From Vulcanimicrobiota bacterium (GTDB taxonomy: Bacteria > Vulcanimicrobiota > Vulcanimicrobiia > Vulcanimicrobiales > Vulcanimicrobiaceae), in contig JAFAOZ010000049.1 of the NCBI GenBank assembly GCA_019247395.1, positions 1 to 7,782 on the forward strand: a stretch of DNA of 7,782 nucleotides. Reading direction: 5' to 3'. The notes under the pieces are model-generated. The model saw nothing but the letters and a program-made list of their open reading frames with translations, was not told the origin of the DNA and searched no databases. Below, piece after piece: positions 1 through 7,100 of the stretch. Both the position numbers and the translations under genes were made by a program. Each line of letters starts with the position of its first letter. Position 1 is the stretch's first letter.

Positions 1-1014
1 CGCCGGCGCAATCGATGACGGTAGCCTGCGTTTGGGGTTTCCGCCGTTTGTGTAGTTGAAAAAGTCTTCCTCGCTAGGACAGTTCAGGTTGCCGGCGACG
101 ACGGCGTTTCCCGGGCGTGCCGTCCCCGTGACGAACGGCTGAACGGCCACCATCCAGTCGTAATTCGGATAGCAATCATCCGTGAGATGCGTCTCGCGGA
201 CGACGGTAACCGCAGAGCCGGATACCGTTACGCGGTAAATCATCGTCGTATAGCCGTACTGGTAGTTTTGATCCGTGACGGCGATATAGGAGCCGTCCCA
301 GGCAACGCTGCCGGGGAAGCCGACGTTCGGTCCCGAGAGCAGCGTGAATTTGCTCTGCTTTACGGGAAGTTCGGCAAAATAGTTTGCACCTGAATAATCC
401 GTCGCTTGGACGAAGAGGTTTCCCTTGGGATCGTAACCCGGCGGCCAGAAATGGAAGAGCCTGGGGTCGGTGTAGTTACTTTGGGATCCGCGCAGGCCGC
501 CGGTAAATACGACGATGCCGCCGGTGCCGCTGCCACTGCTGTTAAAATTTGCAACCGCAACGTTACCCGTCTTAGGGTCTACCGAACAACCGATCGGGTA
601 GCCGTAATCGTCGACCGCGGTGTCGATCGGCGTTACGCCGCCATGCGCGTACTCGTAGATTTCGGCAGTCGTATTGTCGACGATATAAACGTCGCCGGAC
701 GCATCGGTGCACTGGCCGTACGGGAAGCTTAAGCCGGTGATCTGTCCGTAGAGTTTGCCGGTCTTGACACGATAGTTATAAATGTCGATCGTGCCGCTCG
801 ACGCATCGGAGACGTAGAGTAGCCACTGTCTATCGGCGTCAGGCCGGATCCAAGAATGCCGGCGGGGCACGTGCTGCACGGGTGCAAACCCCATAGCATT
901 GGTAAGCTCGATTTCGTGCGCGTTTGGCGGCACGCCGGCCGCCGAAGGCGTTGCGCCTCCGCATGCCGTTAAGAGTGCGGCGGCGAGCGCGCCGAGCAGG
1001 CAGCGAACCATCAT
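1..1014 (-). CDS. Secreted lipoprotein with probable NHL/SMP-30-like beta-propeller, 3' end cut by window edge
   Basis: Reading the minus strand from ATG at 1014 gives 338 codons without a stop up to base 1, so the C-terminus lies outside the window. Residues 1-18 form a lipoprotein signal peptide: short basic start (MMVR), Leu/Ala-rich core, and lipobox LTAC with the lipidated Cys at 18. The mature part has four or more blade-like repeats of about 40-50 residues, each a Pro/Gly turn followed by Asp-x-x-Gly-Asn/Asp-hydrophobic strand patterns (for example [11 protein letters not shown] at 104-114, [13 protein letters not shown] at 146-158, [12 protein letters not shown] at 195-206). This is typical of NHL or SMP-30-type propellers, but I cannot assign a substrate. 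Four mature cysteines (102, 143, 281, 312) could form disulfides outside the cytoplasm. The start overlaps the stop of the upstream hotdog gene (ATGA); an AGGAG lies 11 bases before this ATG, and a second ATG follows directly at 1011. Function unknown; the lipoprotein call is firm, the fold likely. Confidence 0.85.
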   Translation of the reverse strand, partial: MMVRCLLGALAAALLTACGGATPSAAGVPPNAHEIELTNAMGFAPVQHVPRRHSWIRPDADRQWLLYVSDASSGTIDIYNYRVKTGKLYGQITGLSFPYGQCTDASGDVYIVDNTTAEIYEYAHGGVTPIDTAVDDYGYPIGCSVDPKTGNVAVANFNSSGSGTGGIVVFTGGLRGSQSNYTDPRLFHFWPPGYDPKGNLFVQATDYSGANYFAELPVKQSKFTLLSGPNVGFPGSVAWDGSYIAVTDQNYQYGYTTMIYRVTVSGSAVTVVRETHLTDDCYPNYDWMVAVQPFVTGTARPGNAVVAGNLNCPSEEDFFNYTNGGNPKRRLPSSIAPA

Positions 1015-1424
1015 TTTCGTTTCTTCTCCTTCGGGGTGACGCATGTGCCGGTCGCGCGACAGACCACAACCGGCGGATCGAGCACTTCGGCGGCGCTCTC
1101 GCCGAGCTCGGGCCGAGCGGCGATGACTTTGCGCGCTTCGAACTCCATGCGGCGCGAGCTCTTGCCGATCTGCACGATGCGGCCCTCCGCTTCGATGTAG
1201 TCGCCGGCGTACGTCGGCGCGAGAAAACGCACCTCATCGTAGGCCGCGAAGAGTCCCTCATCGCCGTCCAATCGAACGAGCAGCTCCGTCGCGACGTCGC
1301 CGAAGAGCGCTAAGATGCGTGCGCCATCGACAAGGTTGCCGCCGTAATGCGCATCGTGCGCGCTCATGCGGAGGCGCATCATTGCGCTCGTGGGCGCGCG
1401 TTCTAGGCCTTCGCCAGCTGCCAT
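1011..1424 (-). CDS. kal: Hotdog-fold 3-aminobutyryl-CoA ammonia-lyase-like protein (Kal family)
   Basis: A 137-residue hotdog-fold protein. Residues 16-36 ([18 protein letters not shown] core), 42-48 (GDVATEL), 52-58 (LDGDEGL), 67-81 ([15 protein letters not shown]), 94-101 (EFEARKVI) and the Cys-rich end ([14 protein letters not shown], 119-132) match my memory of Kal from lysine-fermenting clostridia and fusobacteria nearly block by block. Kal removes ammonia from L-3-aminobutyryl-CoA to give crotonyl-CoA; it is cytoplasmic and related to acyl-CoA thioesterases. The reaction here is inferred from similarity; a thioesterase or hydratase role on another acyl-CoA remains possible because no kamA, kamDE, kdd or kce gene is visible. 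Start: the ATG at 1424 has GAGG four bases upstream but lies inside the end of mazG (22-base overlap); ATG at 1382 or 1379 would give a protein beginning just before the conserved RLRMS block, closer to the family's usual start, but without a visible ribosome site. The stop overlaps the next gene's ATG. Confidence 0.8.
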   Translation of the reverse strand: MAAGEGLERAPTSAMMRLRMSAHDAHYGGNLVDGARILALFGDVATELLVRLDGDEGLFAAYDEVRFLAPTYAGDYIEAEGRIVQIGKSSRRMEFEARKVIAARPELGESAAEVLDPPVVVCRATGTCVTPKEKKRK

Positions 1425-2590
1425 AGTTCCTCGAGCTCCTCGGCGTTCAAGTCGGAGAGGCTCTTCCCCCCAGCGGCCGCGCGCTCTTCCATGAAGGCAA
1501 AGCGGCGGTAAAACTTTTCGTTGGCTTCGCGCATCGCGGTCTCCGCGTCGATTCCGAGCGCGCGCGCCAAGTTGACCAGCGTGAAGAAGACGTCGCCCAG
1601 CTCTTCACGCACGTGCGAATCGTCTTGTTTGGCGCGACGGGCCTCGGCCAGCTCGCGCAGCTCCTCGGTGAGCTTGTCGAGAATTCCGTACACGTCGGGC
1701 CAATCGAATCCGACGCGCGCAGCTTTCTCCTGCATCCGTTGCCCGCGCTGCAGTGCGCCGAGATGCTTCGGAATGCCGTCGAGGCGGCTGCGTCGCGCAC
1801 GCCCGGTCTTTTCGAGTGCCTTGAGCCGTTCCCAGTTGCGCCACTGCGCGTCGACGTCTTCGATCACCGCGTCGCCGAAGACGTGCGGGTGCCGTCGGAC
1901 CATTTTGTTTGAGAGTGCGTCGATGACGTCGGCGATGCTGAACTTGCCCGTCTCCGTCGCGAGCTGCGCGTGAAAGACGACCTGCAATAAGAGATCTCCC
2001 AGCTCTTCGCAGAGCCCGTCCAGATGTGAAATTTCGATCGCGTCGACGACCTCGAACGTTTCCTCGATGAGATACGGAATCAACGTGCGATGGGTCTGCT
2101 CCCGGTCCCATGGGCAACCCATTCGCAAGCGCGCCATAATCTCGACCAAGTCGTCCCACGAGTAGTGCGCGGACTGCGGCGGCAATGGAACGAGCGGCAT
2201 GGCAATGGATGCCGAGAGCGTCGCTCGTGGAACCCCGGGAATGATTTCGGTAGCGACCCTTCGCGCTTCGAGCGCGCGCAGCAAGAGCGGAAGCCCCGGA
2301 AAATCCGAGAGCGGGTTTCCGAGGACTCCGAGTCCAAGCGCGCCGCCGGAATCGCTCCGCGCGATGCCATCGGCAAAACGTTCGATCTCGGGAGCGCTTC
2401 CGCGCATCACGAGTGCGTCATCGTTGACGAAGCCGCGTTCGAGTTGCACGCCGTTACGTTCGAGATAGCGTGCGAGCTCGGGGGGCGCCTGTAAAAGGAC
2501 GGCCTTACCGATCGCGCGCAGCGCGTCAAGGGCGCCGAGGGTCAAGAGTGCCGGATCGCCCGGACCCAGACCCGCGATGCGAACCAGCAC
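1403..2590 (-). CDS. mazG: MazG nucleoside triphosphate pyrophosphohydrolase with N-terminal partial tetrapyrrole-methylase domain
   Basis: This 395-residue protein hydrolyses NTPs to NMP and pyrophosphate, a cytoplasmic house-cleaning role that removes aberrant nucleotides. Residues 1-135 look like the first lobe of a tetrapyrrole (corrin/porphyrin) methylase: glycine loop [11 protein letters not shown] (7-17), a GNP turn (91-93) and [12 protein letters not shown] (116-127). The second lobe of about 90-100 residues, present in YabN-type fusions of near 490 residues, is absent; MazG begins at about 144. The first MazG repeat has the hallmark [16 protein letters not shown] (152-167), EETFE (176-180) and [15 protein letters not shown] (195-209); the second has EELRELAEA (309-317) and [16 protein letters not shown] (328-343), supplying the Mg2+-binding Glu/Asp set (E176, E177, E180, E195, E196, D199; E329, E330, D333). 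Start is GTG at 2590: an in-frame TGA lies immediately upstream, so no earlier start exists, and the glycine loop follows at once. No clear ribosome site; a hairpin ends 12 bases before the start. The last 22 bases overlap the next gene. Confidence 0.95.
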   Translation of the reverse strand: MLVRIAGLGPGDPALLTLGALDALRAIGKAVLLQAPPELARYLERNGVQLERGFVNDDALVMRGSAPEIERFADGIARSDSGGALGLGVLGNPLSDFPGLPLLLRALEARRVATEIIPGVPRATLSASIAMPLVPLPPQSAHYSWDDLVEIMARLRMGCPWDREQTHRTLIPYLIEETFEVVDAIEISHLDGLCEELGDLLLQVVFHAQLATETGKFSIADVIDALSNKMVRRHPHVFGDAVIEDVDAQWRNWERLKALEKTGRARRSRLDGIPKHLGALQRGQRMQEKAARVGFDWPDVYGILDKLTEELRELAEARRAKQDDSHVREELGDVFFTLVNLARALGIDAETAMREANEKFYRRFAFMEERAAAGGKSLSDLNAEELEELWQLAKA

Positions 2591-2602
2591 TCAGCGAACT
2601 TC

Positions 2603-2623
2603 GGGGAAGCCAATGGCTTCCCC
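2603..2623 (-). promoter_or_regulatory. Perfect 9-bp hairpin in the leader of mazG
   Basis: In the 77-base gap between the foldase gene and mazG, GGGGAAGCC pairs perfectly with GGCTTCCCC across a 3-base loop. On the minus-strand RNA it ends 12 bases before the mazG GTG and is followed by GAAGTTCG, not by a U-run, so it is not a standard intrinsic terminator. A competing pairing exists: the upstream segment GCCAAGCCCC (2648-2639) can pair in two blocks with GGGG and TTGGC of the same hairpin. The structure might protect an mRNA end, slow read-through, or affect initiation at mazG, whose start lacks a visible ribosome site. The pairing is seen; any role is inferred. Confidence 0.45.
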
Positions 2624-2667
2624 ATTGTTCTGTTTCGAGGGGCTTGGCCCGAGCGGAGACGAGAGGA

Positions 2668-3633
2668 CTACTTCGTCTTCGTCGGTGCCGGAGAACCGGC
2701 AGCGTTGCCGGCCGGAGCGGCCGCCGGCGGCGGCGGGGGTACCGGCGTCGCGAAGAGCGTCGCGAACTGCTGATCGTTCACGACGATATTCGCCTTTTGC
2801 TGCAGCCCTTGGATGAAGGGTTGAATCAGCGGCGCTTCTTGTTGCTGACGCAACGTATCCGTGATTTGCGGCGTCGCGGCGGCGAGCGTTGCCTTCTGCC
2901 CCGGCGTGCGCGACTCGACTTGGATGATGTGATAGCCGAACGGCGACTTAATCGGCGGACTGATCTGGCCGATCGGGCCGGTGAACGCGTACTTGTCAAA
3001 CGCCGGCACCATCTGGCCACGCCGGAACGCGCCGAGTTCGCCGCCCTTATCCTTCGTGCCGGGATCCGTCGAATATTTCTTTGCCAGCTCGGCAAAGTTT
3101 TGCGGATTCGCCTTGAGCTGCGCTTCGATCTGATTCGCGAGCGCCAGCGTCGGAACGAGGATATGACGGGCCGTTACTTCTTCCGGTTTATCGAACGAGG
3201 CGCGGTTCTTATTGAAGTAATCTTTGATTTGAGCCGGGGTGATGTTCACGTCTTTGGTAAGCGCCTTATCGAGAATGACCTGCTCGCGCAATGCGGAGCG
3301 GACGTCGGCCTCGCTTAGACCGCGCGATTTGAGCATCTCGTCCCACGAACCGCTTGGGAAGTTCGCTTTGATCTGATTCTCACGCGCGTCGATTTCGGCA
3401 TCGGTGACGGTGATGTTATTATTCTTGGCGTACTGCTCGATCAGCGTCTCTTGGACGAGCTGCTGCAGCACCTGCTTGCCCATTGGGCTCGATTCCAAGC
3501 GGGCGTTGAAGGTGTCGCGGCTGATCGGTTGGCCGTTCACCGTCGCGACCGCGCCGCCACCCGAGCATGCCGCGAGGGTCATGCCCATGAGAAGACCGGC
3601 GAGGCCCACGGTGATGCGTTGGGCTTTCGACAT
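2668..3633 (-). CDS. prsA: PrsA/SurA-like peptidyl-prolyl cis-trans isomerase lipoprotein (parvulin foldase)
   Basis: A 321-residue membrane-anchored foldase that would help exported proteins fold outside the cytoplasm. Residues 1-23 are a lipoprotein signal peptide (MSKAQR start, hydrophobic core, lipobox LAAC with Cys 23) followed by a flexible SGGG. Residues 28-145 are a SurA_N-type chaperone segment beginning VATVNGQPISRDTF and rich in helices. The parvulin (PpiC) domain spans about 152-242, with the opening TARHILV (154-160, His157), FAELAKKYSTDPGTKDKGGE (180-199), LGAFRRGQMVPAFDKYAF (200-217) and the closing FGYHIIQVESR (232-242, His235); all expected catalytic-site blocks appear intact. 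After a further helical part the protein ends in a low-complexity tail (298-321) with six consecutive Pro then Ala/Pro/Thr/Lys, a possible wall-spanning or disordered linker. ATG at 3633 has GGAG five bases upstream. The gene stands between mfd and mazG, as foldase genes do in several Firmicutes; the symbol denotes family resemblance, since SurA-type paralogues are alike. Confidence 0.92.
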   Translation of the reverse strand: MSKAQRITVGLAGLLMGMTLAACSGGGAVATVNGQPISRDTFNARLESSPMGKQVLQQLVQETLIEQYAKNNNITVTDAEIDARENQIKANFPSGSWDEMLKSRGLSEADVRSALREQVILDKALTKDVNITPAQIKDYFNKNRASFDKPEEVTARHILVPTLALANQIEAQLKANPQNFAELAKKYSTDPGTKDKGGELGAFRRGQMVPAFDKYAFTGPIGQISPPIKSPFGYHIIQVESRTPGQKATLAAATPQITDTLRQQQEAPLIQPFIQGLQQKANIVVNDQQFATLFATPVPPPPPAAAPAGNAAGSPAPTKTK

Positions 3634-3641
3634 TGTTGCTC

Positions 3642-3645
3642 CGTA
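3642..3645 (-). promoter_or_regulatory. Ribosome binding site of the foldase gene
   Basis: On the minus strand the sequence reads CGGAGCAACA directly before the ATG at 3633. GGAG sits about five to eight bases from the start, the only textbook ribosome site among the non-overlapping starts in this window, and it fixes the start used for the lipoprotein signal peptide. Confidence 0.5.
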
Positions 3646-3669
3646 TAGGTCGGTTGGAGTGCGTAGTAA

Positions 3670-3689
3670 GCGGGGCCCGAGGGCCCCGC
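3670..3689 (-). terminator. Strong GC hairpin after mfd, possible terminator
   Basis: In the 113-base gap between mfd and the foldase gene, GCGGGGCC and GGCCCCGC pair perfectly over 8 bp with a 4-base loop (the closing C-G of the loop could add a ninth pair). On the minus strand it lies about 57 bases past the mfd stop and is followed by TTACTACGC, which holds only scattered Us. It could stop or slow transcription leaving mfd, or stabilise the mfd mRNA end; the missing U-run keeps the terminator call tentative. The rest of the gap (3690-3746) shows nothing I can name, and no convincing promoter for the foldase gene is visible. Confidence 0.5.
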
Positions 3690-3746
3690 ATCACGGCGCC
3701 CTGGTTCGCGCGCGATGGGTGAGCTCCTTTCGGGCCAAGCTGGAGC

Positions 3747-6700
3747 CTAGACGGCTTCGAGGAGCTTCCTTAAAAGGGGCATCCATGCGCCTGAGGCCGG
3801 AAGATCGACGAGAATCCGTCCGTCGCCGAAGCGAAAGCGATTTTTGGTGAGCGACTGGAACTTCGGGACGGCGGCCGCGTCCAGCTGGAATCCGGCGCCC
3901 ACCCCAAGCGTCAACCGCCGCTCGTCGACCACGACCCGCGTCACGCGCTTTTGGAGCGCGATCGCGCGCAGCTTCGTGAGTTCCACTAAGTTCGTGAGGG
4001 GCTTCGGGAAGGCGCCGAAGCGGTCGCGCACGCCGGCCGCAATCTCGTCCACCTCGCCCTCCGAGCGCGCCTTGGCAAGCTGCTGATAGACGGCGATCTT
4101 CTGCGAGACTTGCGCGATGTAATCGTTGGGAATAAACGCGTCGATCTTGACGTCGATGACCGCTTCGCGCCGGTCCTCGAGCGCTTCGGGTGCGCCGCGG
4201 CGCTGCGCGATCGCCTCGGCGAGCAGCTCGCAGTAGGCATCGAATCCGACCGAAGCGATAAAGCCGGACTGGGCGGCTCCGAGCAAGTTTCCCGCACCGC
4301 GGATTTCGAGGTCGCGCATGGCGATCTGCAGACCCGAGCCGAGGTGCGCGAATTCGCGAATCGCTTCGAGCCGCGCTTTAGCCTCATCCGTGAGCGCTTT
4401 ATGCCCTTGGTAGAGCAGGTAGCAGTACGCCTGATGATTCGATCGCCCCACGCGGCCGCGCAGCTGATAGAGCTGGGCGAGACCGAAGCGGTCGGCATCG
4501 TCGACGATCATCGTATTGACGTTGGGAATGTCGATGCCGTTCTCGATGATCGTCGTTGCGATGAGCACGTCGAGCTCACCCTCGATGAAGCGCTGCATGA
4601 TCGGCTCCAGCTCGGCGTCGCGCATTTGCCCGTGTCCGACGCCGATGCGTGCGCGCGGCACCAGCTGCTCGAGCGCGTTGCGCACGGCATAGATCGATTC
4701 GATCCGATTATGAAGGTAGTAGACTTGACCGCCGCGGTCGAGCTCCGCATCGATCGCACGCTGCACCACCGCATCGCTGGACGGAACGACGACGGTCTTG
4801 ATCGACATGCGGTTCTTCGGCGGCGTTTGAATCAGCGACAGGTCGCGAACTCCCATGAGCGACATGTGGAGCGTGCGCGGAATCGGGGTCGCGGACAGCG
4901 TGAGCACGTCGACGCTGGCGCGGTATTCCTTCAACCGTTCCTTGTGCATGACGCCGAAGCGCTGCTCTTCGTCGATCACGATCAAACCGAGATCGGCGAA
5001 CGCGACGTCCTTCTGAAGAAGGCGGTGCGTCCCGATGACGAGGTCGACTTTGCCCTCGGCAAGGTCGCGCAGTATGATTCGTTGCTCGGCCTTGGGCGTA
5101 AAGCGTGAGAGCATCTCCACGCGCACGGGAAAGGCGCCGAAGCGCGCGCTGAAGTTTCGGTAATGCTGGTCGGCGAGCAGCGTCGTCGGCACCAGCACTG
5201 CAACTTGCTTCTTGTCGCAGATCGCCTTGAATGCCGCCCGCATTGCGACTTCAGTCTTGCCGTAACCCACGTCGCCGCAGACGAGACGATCCATCGGCCG
5301 GCCCGACTCCATATCGGATTTCGTCGCGTCGATCGCTTTTTGCTGATCGACCGTCGGTTCGTACGGAAAGGCTTCCTCCATTTCGGTTTGCCACGTCGTG
5401 TCCGGACCGAACGGATAACCCCGCGACATCTCGCGTTCTGCGTAGAGTGCGACCAGCTGGTCGGCGATCTTTTCGAGCGCTTCCGAAACGCGTGACTTGG
5501 TGCGAGCCCAGTCCGCGCCGCCCATCTTGGAAAGCCGCGGCGTCGCGCCTTCGGCCGCAGAGTATTTTGCGACCTGATGCATCTGCGTGACCGGAACCAG
5601 CATCCGGTCGCTGCCGGCATAGTGCAGATCGAGATAATCTTGGGTCGCGCCGAGGATTGTTTCGGCTCGCAAGCCCATGTACTGACCGATGCCGTGCACG
5701 GCGTGCACCACGTAGTCGCCGACGCGCAGATCGGCGAGCGTAACCGGCACGCCCTCTTTGAGCGCGCGCATCTTGACGCGTTTTGCGGGTGCCCCGAAGA
5801 TTTCGCGGTCGCCGAGCACCCGCAGGTGCAGCGCGGGAATGCTGAAGCCTGCTTCGATCGAGCCCTGGTCGACGAAGACTCCGCCTCGCTCGCGGGAGCC
5901 GACTTCGATGCCTGCCGCGCGCAGCAGATCGACGGTGCGCGACACGGCGGCGCTGACGACGTAAACGCTCTCGCCGCTGCCGCTCCATTCGCGCATGGCT
6001 TCCGAAAACAGCGCTATTTGACGGTTGAAGTGTTCGACGGGACGCGACTCCATCACGAACGACTCGATCGCGGCCGGAGTCCACTCCGGCGTTCCACCGG
6101 CCTCTATTGCACCGGGGAGAAGCAGCGTTGCGTGCGCGGCGATCGGTTCCCGCAACTCTCGCAACTCGATTGGTTCCACAGCGGGCTCGCTCGGCGACGC
6201 TTCATCCATCGCGCCGTCCGCGAGCAGCGTGTGGCGTTCGCGTGCGCGTTCGTCATCGAGCGCGCCCGCGACGGCGGCGATTTTTGCCGGCTCTTCCAGT
6301 ACGATTGCTGCATCGCGCGGGAGATAGTCGAAAATGCTCGTGCCGTCGTCCAATCGATCGGCCCACGGGGCCACGTCGAGCCTCTCGACCGCGGCGCTGC
6401 TGCGCTGCGACTCGATGTCGAAGCTTCGCATGGACTCGATTGCGTCGCCGAAGAACTCGATTCGCACCGGCGTTTCGGAGGTCGCAGCGAATAGGTCGAT
6501 GATCCCGCCGCGAACCGCATATTCCCCAACTGCGCTTACGACGTCGTTGCGGGCATAGCCGAGCTCGAAAAGGCGCCGTTGGAGTGCCTCGAAACCCGGC
6601 TCCTCGCCGGTGCGAAGCGCGAAGCGCAGGCGTGCGAATTCGGCATGCGGCATGAACCGCTGGCGTACGGCGGCGATCGGAGCCAGCACGATGCGCGGCG

Positions 6701-7100
6701 CGGAGTCGGCGAGATCGGAGAGCAGCGTGATTCGTGCGCTTCGCTCCGACGGGCTTTCAATCGCGCCGATTGCCTCTTCACGCGAGCGCAGCAGCGCGAT
6801 GCGGTCGCTGTGGTCGCTCAGATAATAGAGCAGGTCGGCGAAAGCGCGCTCGGCCGCGTCAGGCGTCGCGACGGCGACGAAGAGCGTACCGCCGAGCGAG
6901 CGCTGCAACGACGCGTAGAGCGGAGCACGCGCGGCTGCAATGGTCTCGTGCAGCGCGTAGCCGCCCGGCTTGCGCTCCAAGCGTCGCAGCGCACGCATTC
7001 GCTCGAGTACGCCTTGCCAAGCGTGGTTCGACTCGATGGCATCGAGAAGAAGATCGGGAACGCGCGCAACGGCTGGCGGGGCAAACGTCTGGGCAGTCAT
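3747..7100 (-). CDS. mfd: Transcription-repair coupling factor Mfd
   Basis: An intact 1117-residue Mfd, close to the family's usual 1100-1180. Mfd is a DNA translocase that pushes stalled RNA polymerase off damaged templates and recruits UvrA. The N-terminal UvrB-like module (about 15-350) shows YARNDVVSAVGEYAVRGGI (182-200) and IDLFAATSETPVRIEFFGD (201-219); its nucleotide loop is degenerate, as usual in Mfd. The RNA polymerase interacting domain lies around 453-510 (LADLRVGDYVVHAVHGIGQY). The RecG-like motor follows: Walker A GDVGYGKTE (609-617), DEEQRFG (710-716), SATPIPRTL (736-744), ATTIIENGIDIP (848-859) and QLRGRVGRS (879-887). The C-terminal TRCF domain (about 970-1075) ends the protein. 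No motif residue is missing. ATG at 7100 overlaps the stop of the upstream glycosyltransferase gene by ATGA and has no evident Shine-Dalgarno sequence, so it probably depends on coupling or on a leaderless mRNA from the -10 box at 7112-7117. Confidence 0.98.
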   Translation of the reverse strand: MTAQTFAPPAVARVPDLLLDAIESNHAWQGVLERMRALRRLERKPGGYALHETIAAARAPLYASLQRSLGGTLFVAVATPDAAERAFADLLYYLSDHSDRIALLRSREEAIGAIESPSERSARITLLSDLADSAPRIVLAPIAAVRQRFMPHAEFARLRFALRTGEEPGFEALQRRLFELGYARNDVVSAVGEYAVRGGIIDLFAATSETPVRIEFFGDAIESMRSFDIESQRSSAAVERLDVAPWADRLDDGTSIFDYLPRDAAIVLEEPAKIAAVAGALDDERARERHTLLADGAMDEASPSEPAVEPIELRELREPIAAHATLLLPGAIEAGGTPEWTPAAIESFVMESRPVEHFNRQIALFSEAMREWSGSGESVYVVSAAVSRTVDLLRAAGIEVGSRERGGVFVDQGSIEAGFSIPALHLRVLGDREIFGAPAKRVKMRALKEGVPVTLADLRVGDYVVHAVHGIGQYMGLRAETILGATQDYLDLHYAGSDRMLVPVTQMHQVAKYSAAEGATPRLSKMGGADWARTKSRVSEALEKIADQLVALYAEREMSRGYPFGPDTTWQTEMEEAFPYEPTVDQQKAIDATKSDMESGRPMDRLVCGDVGYGKTEVAMRAAFKAICDKKQVAVLVPTTLLADQHYRNFSARFGAFPVRVEMLSRFTPKAEQRIILRDLAEGKVDLVIGTHRLLQKDVAFADLGLIVIDEEQRFGVMHKERLKEYRASVDVLTLSATPIPRTLHMSLMGVRDLSLIQTPPKNRMSIKTVVVPSSDAVVQRAIDAELDRGGQVYYLHNRIESIYAVRNALEQLVPRARIGVGHGQMRDAELEPIMQRFIEGELDVLIATTIIENGIDIPNVNTMIVDDADRFGLAQLYQLRGRVGRSNHQAYCYLLYQGHKALTDEAKARLEAIREFAHLGSGLQIAMRDLEIRGAGNLLGAAQSGFIASVGFDAYCELLAEAIAQRRGAPEALEDRREAVIDVKIDAFIPNDYIAQVSQKIAVYQQLAKARSEGEVDEIAAGVRDRFGAFPKPLTNLVELTKLRAIALQKRVTRVVVDERRLTLGVGAGFQLDAAAVPKFQSLTKNRFRFGDGRILVDLPASGAWMPLLRKLLEAV

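Noticed and set aside
187..1313. Plus-strand open frames opposite the propeller lipoprotein and Kal-like genes (for example 406-732 and 924-1313)
   Set aside because: The minus strand has a 338-codon frame with signal peptide and propeller pattern, and a conserved hotdog protein; the plus frames are their shadows.
1605..2159. 184-codon minus-strand frame inside mazG
   Set aside because: Out of frame with the conserved MazG motifs and made mostly of Arg/Ala/Gly; a frame shadow.
2470..3318. 282-codon plus-strand open frame over the start of mazG and the foldase gene
   Set aside because: Arg-rich, crosses two well-supported genes and the gap between them, and has no domain signature.
3645..3652. 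CTATACGG before the foldase gene as a -10 box
   Set aside because: It overlaps the ribosome site, would place the transcript start on or within it, and no -35 is visible.
4110..6494. Long open frames on the plus strand opposite mfd (4110-5108 and 5577-6494, each over 300 codons)
   Set aside because: They lie wholly antisense to an intact, motif-complete mfd, show no recognisable domains and have the Arg/His/Asp-rich look of shadow frames in GC-rich DNA.
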